Shown: positions 8,231-13,311 of the stretch, piece by piece
How positions within the stretch are numbered: position 1 is the first letter of the stretch
Layout of the letters: the number at the start of each line of letters is the position of its first letter
Origin: Fibrobacter sp.
Lineage (GTDB): Bacteria; Fibrobacterota; Fibrobacteria; Fibrobacterales; Fibrobacteraceae
Direction: 5' to 3'
Assembly: GCA_017520105.1 (NCBI GenBank)
Contig: JAFWRL010000078.1
Coordinates: 1 to 22,983, forward strand
Length of the DNA: 22,983 nt
Position numbers and translations under genes: made by a program
The notes under the pieces: generated by a model
Told to the model about the DNA's origin: nothing
Database searches by the model: none
The model's input: only the letters and a program-made list of their open reading frames with translations

Positions 8231-9517
8231 CTATCGTTTATTTCTCGGCAATTCGCTAGCGTGCTTTTCGAGCCATACGGCGTCTTCCAATGCCCGTTCG
8301 GCCTCGGTTGCCCAATCGGAATCCGGGAATTCACGAACAACATCACGGTAGCGAGTCACAGCACTGTGGAAGTCGCGCATTTCACGGTAGATATTGCCCA
8401 TCTGGAGCATAGCGAAGTAGCGTTCGTCCGGCGTGATTTCGTTTTCAAGCAAAGCCTTGTACATCTGGAGAGCCGCTTCGTTGTAGCCATCGGCAAACAG
8501 CGCATTCGCGTTCGCGATGGAATTTTCCGCTGTCGGAGCGACAACTTCAGTCTTCGGTACAGACACCGGTTCGGCAGACTTCGCCTTGTCGTTGCCCGTC
8601 TTTTTCGCCTCTTTCAATGCTTTTGCTTCGTCTTCCTTCATCGCCTTTTCATCGGCGGCGGCTTTGGCGACAGCGCTGATTTCTGCCAGGCGGTCTTCGG
8701 CAGCCTTGCGGAACTTGCCATCAGGGGCGGCCTTCTTCAAGTACGCAGACAAATACTTCTTCTCATGTTCGGTGCGGTTGTTCTTCTGATTGATTTTCGC
8801 CAAGTAATAATTGGCGTCATTACCGCAGACCTTGTACGAAAGTCCCTTCCTCAAATTGATTTCGGCCTTGTCGTATTCGCCCATCTCATAACGGGTTACA
8901 CCAGCATAGAAGTACGCACCGGCATCACCGGGCTTCTTAGAGAGAACCGTTCTCCACAGCGGAGCCGCTTCGGCATAGCGACCAGCGGCAAGCAAAGCCT
9001 TCCCCTTTTCAAACGGGTCCTCAGTGGTAGCAGCCGTTGTCGTCGCAGTCTTTGCCGGTTCCGCTTTCGCAGTCTGGGCCGGTTGGGCCGCAGCCTTCGT
9101 AGTTTCGGTCTTTGCCGTTTCTTTCGGTGCAGTCGTTGCCGGAGCAGCCTGGGCGGTCTTCGCTCCCTTAATCTTTGCGCGTTCGGCATTGGCATTCGCC
9201 TGCTGCCCCATGGCCTCGTAAGCCTTGGCGGCACCTTCGTACGCTTCGCTCAAGTTCGGGTCGTACTGATACGCCAAACGGAAATTAGCCAAAGCGCCCT
9301 TATAATCCTTCATCTTCATGCGAACCTTACCGGCCAGCATGTACGCTTCGGTATTCTTCTTGTTTTCGGCCAACATAGAACGGTATTCACCGAGGGCCTT
9401 TTCGTACTGACCCTTAGCCTCGAAACGGGCACCCTGTTCAACACGGGGGTCAACAGCCCAAGATTGAGACATTCCCAACAAAAAAGCTAGAGCAATAAAA
9501 GAAAATTTGCTATTCAT
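8231..9517 (-). CDS. Secreted tetratricopeptide-repeat protein
   Basis: The 428-residue product starts at the ATG at 9517 (MNSKFSFIALAFLLGMSQSWA), giving a signal peptide likely cleaved after SWA near residue 21. Two upstream in-frame ATGs exist (9541 and 9547), but the predicted transcription start falls at about 9540, which favours 9517; no Shine-Dalgarno is visible at any of them. TPR units follow (VEQGARFEAKGQYEKALGEYRSML; EAYMLAGKVRMKMKDYKGALANFRLAYQ). Next come an Ala/Thr/Lys/Pro-rich linker, a second TPR block (KGKALLAAGRYAEAAPLWRTVL; YFYAGVTRYEMGEYDKAEINLRKGL), a charged Ala/Lys linker and a last block (ANALFADGYNEAALQMYKALL; MGNIYREMRDFHSAVTRYRDVVREFPDS). Such proteins act as periplasmic scaffolds; the last block resembles YbgF/BamD-like repeats, but no Tol/Pal or Bam gene is adjacent. 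The partner is unknown. Confidence 0.8.
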   Translation of the reverse strand: MNSKFSFIALAFLLGMSQSWAVDPRVEQGARFEAKGQYEKALGEYRSMLAENKKNTEAYMLAGKVRMKMKDYKGALANFRLAYQYDPNLSEAYEGAAKAYEAMGQQANANAERAKIKGAKTAQAAPATTAPKETAKTETTKAAAQPAQTAKAEPAKTATTTAATTEDPFEKGKALLAAGRYAEAAPLWRTVLSKKPGDAGAYFYAGVTRYEMGEYDKAEINLRKGLSYKVCGNDANYYLAKINQKNNRTEHEKKYLSAYLKKAAPDGKFRKAAEDRLAEISAVAKAAADEKAMKEDEAKALKEAKKTGNDKAKSAEPVSVPKTEVVAPTAENSIANANALFADGYNEAALQMYKALLENEITPDERYFAMLQMGNIYREMRDFHSAVTRYRDVVREFPDSDWATEAERALEDAVWLEKHASELPRNKR

Positions 9518-9540
9518 AAAAAAAAATTTAGTAAAACCCA

Positions 9541-9569
9541 TTGACAATATAATTCAGATAGACGATATT
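9541..9569 (+). promoter_or_regulatory. Promoter of the small acidic protein gene
   Basis: A perfect -35 TTGACA (9541-9546), a 17-bp spacer and a -10-like GATATT (9564-9569) point rightward. The predicted start near 9576 gives a leader of about 45 nt. It is interleaved with the leftward TPR-gene promoter. Confidence 0.5.
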
Positions 9570-9573
9570 ACAA
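9546..9573 (-). promoter_or_regulatory. Promoter of the TPR protein gene
   Basis: On the minus strand, TTGTAA (plus 9568-9573) is followed by 16 bp and TATATT (plus 9546-9551). This is the same -35 hexamer and spacing as for the FecR-domain gene. The hexamers overlap those of the rightward promoter at both ends. Confidence 0.5.
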
Positions 9574-9580
9574 GCAGTGA

Positions 9581-9609
9581 TGCGAACTTTTTTTTAAAAA
9601 CGATTCGCA
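9581..9609 (+). promoter_or_regulatory. Leader hairpin abutting the ribosome binding site of the acidic protein gene
   Basis: TGCGAA (9581-9586) pairs with TTCGCA (9604-9609), and an inner T run (9588-9595) can pair with A5 (9596-9600). The hairpin fills most of the predicted leader and ends directly at AAGGAG (9610-9615), 6 nt before the ATG. Confidence 0.4.
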
Positions 9610-9621
9610 AAGGAGAAAAAA

Positions 9622-9867
9622 ATGAAAATCACTGAAGTCGTCGATAAGTACAAACCGGATGAACAGGAACTCATTATCGAAGCCTACGAACGCGAAGGCG
9701 GCGATACAGAAGATGTCGATCTCATTCTCCTAGATCGCATTTGCGCAAGACTGGGTCTAGGCCTAGACAACGAAGATTTCGATAACGACGACATTGCCGA
9801 AGAAATCAACTTCGATGAATACGGGAGCCACTTCGAGGACGTTTCCGAAGGCGACGACGAACTGTAG
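9622..9867 (+). CDS. Small acidic protein of unknown function
   Basis: This is an 81-residue protein with 29 Asp/Glu and only 6 Lys/Arg residues. It has no signal peptide, no membrane segment and a single Cys (41). The N-terminal half (TEVVDKYKPDEQELIIEAYE, then VDLILLDRICARLGLGL) could form two or three helices; the C-terminal half (from Asp49) is an acidic tail with many Asp/Glu. The gene is well supported by a consensus-like promoter, an AAGGAG ribosome binding site 6 nt before the ATG, and Fibrobacter-like codon use. The acidic tail could mimic nucleic acid or bind a basic partner, but nothing in the sequence shows which. It stands alone between the divergent TPR gene and a convergent FISUMP gene. 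Confidence 0.75.
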   Translation: MKITEVVDKYKPDEQELIIEAYEREGGDTEDVDLILLDRICARLGLGLDNEDFDNDDIAEEINFDEYGSHFEDVSEGDDEL

Positions 9868-9889
9868 AACTTAGATAAGTTATAGGAAC

Positions 9890-9917
9890 GTCATCCTGAG
9901 GCTTTGCCGAAGGATCC
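9890..9917. repeat. Short hairpin-forming intergenic repeat of the CATCCTGAG/GAAGGATCC type
   Basis: ATCCTGAGGC (9893-9902) and GCCGAAGGAT (9906-9915) form an imperfect inverted repeat (8 of 10 pairs) around TTT. Sequences of this form are familiar as dispersed intergenic repeats in many bacterial genomes. Here it lies between two convergent genes, and only one copy is in the window, so dispersal cannot be shown from this sequence. Confidence 0.45.
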
Positions 9918-9966
9918 AGTCACAGTTCTAGCACGCTATAGTTAGAGGTTAGTTAATCGACAAAAC

Positions 9967-10986
9967 CTATTCTTCCAGATTCGCGACGCAGCGGACATAA
10001 AGACCTTTATGGACACTGACATCCGAGCGGTCGATGTCGCGCACCAAGCGTCGGAATTCCCATGACCGCGCCGAATTTTTCAATATAGACGTTGACGACC
10101 AATAATGGCCAGAGCCTGCACCATCGCAATAGTTGTCCCAGTCCTGGCAACCGCCACGTCCTAAGCCTTCCCAATCCAGCGTTGAGCGGTCTTTCTGATA
10201 ATCGCGCCACTCGCCGTCATCCGGCAAATGCCAACCAACGGGGCACGCTCTGAGAGCATCGCTATACGTGTAATAACGTCCGTACATTTCACAGAACTTT
10301 TTGTCTTCCAGGTAGCACTGTTTTTCAGTAGTCACGCTAAAAGCGAGGTTCTGCTTCATCCAGACTTTACCGGCGCGGAGTTCCACTTTGTACTTCTTGT
10401 TATCGCGGCTGTCCGTAAGCTGCATCGTATTTTTATCAACACCTTTCTCGGCCAACAAGTCACGGTCGTAAATGCAGCGCACCTGCACTGCATCGGCATC
10501 TTCAATTTGAACAAGCTTCGCAACGCCACGTTTCGTATCGAGCATCATGACTTGCGTTCCGACGCCACCCACGGCTGCGTAATAAGCCGCATATTCTCGT
10601 TTGTTCACAACGTCATCTTCTTCGAACTTGTAGTAGCCCATCGAAGAACCGCTCACAAACGATTTCATATTCTGTACTTTGCGCGGTCCCATGAATTTAT
10701 CATGAATTAATTTATCCCAATCACTTGCATCGGGCAGGCGCGTGCCTTCAGGACACGAGAGTTCCCACCGTTCGTTACGGTAAAAAGAGCGCCCCTCGTC
10801 ATCAGAAAAATTTGCTGTCTTGCGGAAATTGAGGTCTTGGCTGAACCAATTCAACGATCCGGATTTAATCGTCCGATAGATATGCCCGTCTCTAAAATCC
10901 TTGAGTTCATCGGCACTAATATTTGCGACCACTGACACGGTCAATAAAATGGTAGCGCACCAAACGCGCCTCAATCCTTCCAACAT
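9967..10986 (-). CDS. Secreted FISUMP-domain protein with a degenerate second copy
   Basis: This 339-residue secreted protein has a signal peptide (1 to about 25, ending NISA). Residues 189-335 match the Fibrobacter major paralogous (FISUMP) domain: LTDSRDNKKYKVELRAGKVWMKQNLAF, then GRYYTYSDALRACPVGWHLPDDGEW, YWSST and KGLYVRCV. Residues 30-173 look like a diverged first copy (FRDGHIYRTI, LNWFSQDLNF, CPEGTRLPDASDW, VQVRCIYD). The domain is abundant in Fibrobacter surface and secreted proteins and its biochemical role is not established. Cys residues at matching positions may form disulfides. The ATG at 10986 has a GAGG-type ribosome binding site about 8 nt upstream. It lies downstream of the PAP2-like gene on the same strand, separated by 89 bp with a hairpin, so cotranscription is uncertain. 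Confidence 0.82.
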   Translation of the reverse strand: MLEGLRRVWCATILLTVSVVANISADELKDFRDGHIYRTIKSGSLNWFSQDLNFRKTANFSDDEGRSFYRNERWELSCPEGTRLPDASDWDKLIHDKFMGPRKVQNMKSFVSGSSMGYYKFEEDDVVNKREYAAYYAAVGGVGTQVMMLDTKRGVAKLVQIEDADAVQVRCIYDRDLLAEKGVDKNTMQLTDSRDNKKYKVELRAGKVWMKQNLAFSVTTEKQCYLEDKKFCEMYGRYYTYSDALRACPVGWHLPDDGEWRDYQKDRSTLDWEGLGRGGCQDWDNYCDGAGSGHYWSSTSILKNSARSWEFRRLVRDIDRSDVSVHKGLYVRCVANLEE

Positions 10987-11010
10987 CGAAAAACCTCATC
11001 CTTATTTTGC

Positions 11011-11027
11011 AGCTCCTCAAAGGAGCT
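11011..11027. other. 7-bp hairpin between the PAP2-like and FISUMP genes
   Basis: AGCTCCT (11011-11017) and AGGAGCT (11021-11027) pair perfectly around CAA. It is downstream of the PAP2-like stop and 24 bp before the FISUMP start on the minus strand. It may be an intercistronic terminator or processing hairpin, but no T tract follows it. A separate 12-bp palindrome TTTTTCGAAAAA occurs at 11049-11060. Confidence 0.35.
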
Positions 11028-11075
11028 CTCACGTAATATATATACGGATTTTTCGAAAAAAGTTATAAAAATGTT

Positions 11076-11918
11076 TTAAAAGTATAAAACAGCGCCGATA
11101 TTGCCCGGATTTGCCCAAAACGAAATTTTCTTTTTACAAACTTCGTGCATTTTTAGGACTCCAAAACTCACTCCTGTACCTACAAGAGCGCCAACAACCA
11201 CGTCTGTAATATAATGTTTACCGGCTATGACACGCAACGCGGCAACAATGGCAGCCAACGAAAGTGACGTAGCCCACACTAAATTCTTGTACTTGGAATT
11301 CGGGTAAACATCAGAGAACCACTTGCCTGTAAAAATGGCAACCGTAAATGCCGCCGAAGAATGACCTGAATAAAACGAACCGTAAGCTTCCGCACGGGCG
11401 GACTCCGCCTTTTCACGGCCATCCCCACTCTTCGAATACATGAACGGACGTGGCCAAAGCTGCGTGGAGCGTACAATCTGGTTCAACGCATTCTGTAATA
11501 CAAACGCCTCTGCAAACATGAGCGTAAACGCACCGAAATCGTGAGCATCAACATCACCTTTGTAGAGCGAAAGACCCGCCAACGCCAGCGGAGCAACCGC
11601 CAACGCCCCGGAATAATGACTCACCGTCGTAGCCCATCCGCTGTAACGCCCAGCAAGCGGACGGTCCCACGGCAAAAGTTCAGACTTCGGTTTCAAATTA
11701 TCTACGGAACCTTTTTCCATGCCGTAATACCGCGAAACGCCCAACGCCGCTATCAACGAAATACCAAGCACAAGCGGGACATCGAGACGAACCGAGGTTT
11801 CGTAATGGCGAGAATTTTCCGCAGCCGACGAATTTTCGGGCGCACCCATAGCAAGCGCTGCCGCCAACAACACCGCAAAACACACCCGAAACAAGCTTTT
11901 AAAATGCCACTTATCCAT
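11076..11918 (-). CDS. PAP2-superfamily membrane phosphatase-like protein
   Basis: This 280-residue protein has an N-terminal signal or anchor (about 6-27) and several later hydrophobic helices. The three PAP2 (phosphatidic acid phosphatase type 2) motifs are present in order: WPRPF with Arg157; GSFYSGHSSA with the catalytic-type His186 (the usual Pro before SGH is Tyr); and LRVIAGKHYITD with Arg229, His235 and Asp239. Family members remove phosphate from lipid phosphates such as undecaprenyl pyrophosphate, phosphatidic acid or lipid A; the substrate here cannot be assigned. The start chosen is the ATG at 11918, which has GGAG 5 nt upstream; a TTG one codon earlier is also possible. It diverges from the ArsR/methyltransferase fusion gene across about 60 bp. 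Confidence 0.82.
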   Translation of the reverse strand: MDKWHFKSLFRVCFAVLLAAALAMGAPENSSAAENSRHYETSVRLDVPLVLGISLIAALGVSRYYGMEKGSVDNLKPKSELLPWDRPLAGRYSGWATTVSHYSGALAVAPLALAGLSLYKGDVDAHDFGAFTLMFAEAFVLQNALNQIVRSTQLWPRPFMYSKSGDGREKAESARAEAYGSFYSGHSSAAFTVAIFTGKWFSDVYPNSKYKNLVWATSLSLAAIVAALRVIAGKHYITDVVVGALVGTGVSFGVLKMHEVCKKKISFWANPGNIGAVLYF

Positions 11919-11979
11919 CAAAACTCCATTAAAAATTTATATTCACAATGACAAACATACAAAAGTATTGGCGGACAAC

Positions 11980-12933
11980 GTGATAAATTCGAATTTTAAC
12001 CAGAACCGAGAACCCATCATCCCGAACATGGAACTTTTTGGAGCCATTTCCGACGAAATGCGCCTCAAGATTCTGCTCCTACTGGACCAGTCCGAATTCA
12101 CGGTCAACGAAATCAAGGACATTCTGGATATCCACCAGAGTAACGCCAGCCGCCACTTGGCAAAGCTTTCGCAATGCGGACTCGTCAAAGACAGGCGCGA
12201 CGGCATCAAGGCCTATTACCGTCTGAGCGAAGAACTTTACCTGAGCAACCGCCTGCTGCAAATCATCCGCGAAGCTTACGACGAACTGCAAGACAAGGAC
12301 ATTCTCAAATGCCGCGCCGCACAAGCGCTCGAAGAACGCACCGACAAGACAAAAGGGCAAATCCACAAGCTCGACCAAGCCGGCGGTAGCCTCAAGGCGC
12401 AAATCAGCCTATTCAGCAAGCTCATGGTGCCGTTCGAAAACGCAGTCGATATCGGGTGCGGCGAAGGCGGGGACCTTTCGCTCATGCTCGCGAGCCGCTG
12501 CAAGAACGTAACAGCGCTCGACTACGACCCGAAAATCATCAGCGGATTCCATCAGATTCTAAAGCAAAAAGGTATCGAGAACGTGACGCCCAAAGTCGCC
12601 GACATGGCGCAGACAGGCCTCCCCGACAATTACGCGGACCTCGTCTTGATGAGCCAGGTTTTGCACCACGCCACCGCCCCAAGACTTGCCCTCAGGGTAG
12701 CGACACGCATCCTGAAACCGGGTGGAAGGCTCGCGCTTTTGGACCTCGCCCAGCACAAGGAAGAATCTTTCCGCACGACGCACGGTCACATTTGGCTCGG
12801 TTTTGAAAGGAGCCAGCTCGAATTTTTCGTGAAGGAACTCAACTGCAAGGTGCTGGAAAGCGAAATCATCCCCAGCGAAAACGAGGTGGACAAGAAGCTA
12901 CCTGTTATTTGCATGATTATTACGAAGGAGTAG
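11980..12933 (+). CDS. ArsR-type HTH regulator fused to a SAM-dependent methyltransferase
   Basis: This protein of about 317 residues joins two domains. Numbering from the TTG at 11968, residues 22-90 are an ArsR-like winged helix (FGAISDEMRLKILLLL, then HQSNASRHLAKLSQCGLV and a wing with KAYYRL). After a helical linker, residues 155-265 form a class I methyltransferase (VDIGCGEGGDL SAM loop, LDYDP, LVLMSQVLHH, ILKPGGRLALLDL), followed by HGHIWLGFERSQLEFFVKE. This architecture is known; some relatives sit near methionine or one-carbon genes, but none is present here. The HTH lacks an evident ArsR metal-binding CxCxxC motif. The GTG at 11980 has GGCGGA upstream and overlaps the stop of an 11-codon ORF; the TTG at 11968 and an ATG at 12028 are alternatives. 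The stop codon lies inside the heptamer repeat at 12931. Confidence 0.78.
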   Translation: MINSNFNQNREPIIPNMELFGAISDEMRLKILLLLDQSEFTVNEIKDILDIHQSNASRHLAKLSQCGLVKDRRDGIKAYYRLSEELYLSNRLLQIIREAYDELQDKDILKCRAAQALEERTDKTKGQIHKLDQAGGSLKAQISLFSKLMVPFENAVDIGCGEGGDLSLMLASRCKNVTALDYDPKIISGFHQILKQKGIENVTPKVADMAQTGLPDNYADLVLMSQVLHHATAPRLALRVATRILKPGGRLALLDLAQHKEESFRTTHGHIWLGFERSQLEFFVKELNCKVLESEIIPSENEVDKKLPVICMIITKE

Positions 12934-12997
12934 TTACTAGTTACTAGTTAATAGTTAATAGTGATTGCAATATAAACATCTCTAGTAACTAGTAACT
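12931..12997. repeat. Heptamer tandem repeat with a perfect 16-bp inverted copy
   Basis: From 12931 five 7-bp units run in series: TAGTTAC twice, TAGTTAA twice, then TAGTGAT. At 12982-12997 the sequence CTAGTAACTAGTAACT is the exact reverse complement of 12932-12947. A stem of 16 bp with a 34-nt loop is possible. The first unit includes the stop codon of the ArsR/methyltransferase gene. It could act as a terminator-like structure, a dispersed repeat, or a recombination relic. Confidence 0.6.
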
Positions 12998-13000
12998 TCA

Positions 13001-13040
13001 AACTTAGAACTGCGACGAAGTCGCCCTAGCAACTCAGAAC
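13001..13040. repeat. Direct repeat flanking a GCGAC/GTCGC hairpin
   Basis: AACTTAGAAC (13001-13010) recurs as AACTCAGAAC (13031-13040). Between them GCGAC (13012-13016) pairs with GTCGC (13020-13024) around GAA. It directly follows the heptamer repeat, and the two may form one composite intergenic element. Confidence 0.45.
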
Positions 13041-13063
13041 ACATAACTTTATCAAACTACCTA

Positions 13064-13092
13064 TTGACCTTTTTCCAAAAAACAAATATCTT
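13064..13092 (+). promoter_or_regulatory. Promoter of the 35-residue microprotein gene
   Basis: TTGACC (13064-13069), a 17-bp spacer and TATCTT (13087-13092) lie 25 bp before the small ORF, giving a short leader with a strong ribosome binding site. Confidence 0.55.
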
Positions 13093-13117
13093 TATAGAAA
13101 AGCCAAGGAGAAACCTT

Positions 13118-13225
13118 ATGAAAACAATCAAGTACATTGTATTCGCCGCCATTTGCATCATCTCTGCATTCGGCATTTATAGCCTTATCAAAACGGCAAA
13201 GACCGACGAAAACACGCTCGAATAA
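13118..13225 (+). CDS. 35-residue single-pass membrane microprotein
   Basis: The ORF encodes 35 residues. The N-terminus is MKTIKY, then a hydrophobic stretch from about Ile7 to Ile24 (IVFAAICIISAFGIYSLI), then a charged tail KTAKTDENTLE. It would span the inner membrane once, probably with the basic N-terminus inside. Coding is supported by a perfect AAGGAG at 13105-13110 with 7-nt spacing, by a promoter-like TTGACC/TATCTT pair just upstream, and by a terminator-like hairpin downstream at 13270-13300. No family is recognised. It precedes the YfhO-family gene by 86 bp and could modulate that or another membrane complex, but this is only a guess from position. A signal-peptide-like leader is an alternative reading. 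Confidence 0.65.
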   Translation: MKTIKYIVFAAICIISAFGIYSLIKTAKTDENTLE

Positions 13226-13269
13226 ATTTTTTTGATAGCTAATTCGTTCTAGGCCGAACAATTTAACAA

Positions 13270-13300
13270 ACCGTAGCGGGCTTCCTCTGCGGTATTTTTA
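13270..13300 (+). terminator. Rho-independent-type terminator or attenuator before the YfhO-family gene
   Basis: ACCGTAG (13270-13276) pairs with CTGCGGT (13286-13292), including one G-T pair, and ATTTTTAT follows. It lies after the microprotein gene and only 12 bp before the YfhO-family ATG. An alternative pairing of its left arm with the coding start is described among the findings. Confidence 0.5.
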
Positions 13301-13311
13301 TATTTCCATTC

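Noticed and set aside
8261..9490. 409-codon plus-strand open frame opposite the TPR gene
   Set aside because: Arg/Phe/Leu-rich low-complexity translation that mirrors the TPR codons; the minus-strand TPR protein is clearly the real gene.
12931..13040. Heptamer repeat region as a CRISPR array or attachment site
   Set aside because: Units are 7 bp with no spacers, and no cas, integrase or tRNA gene is near.
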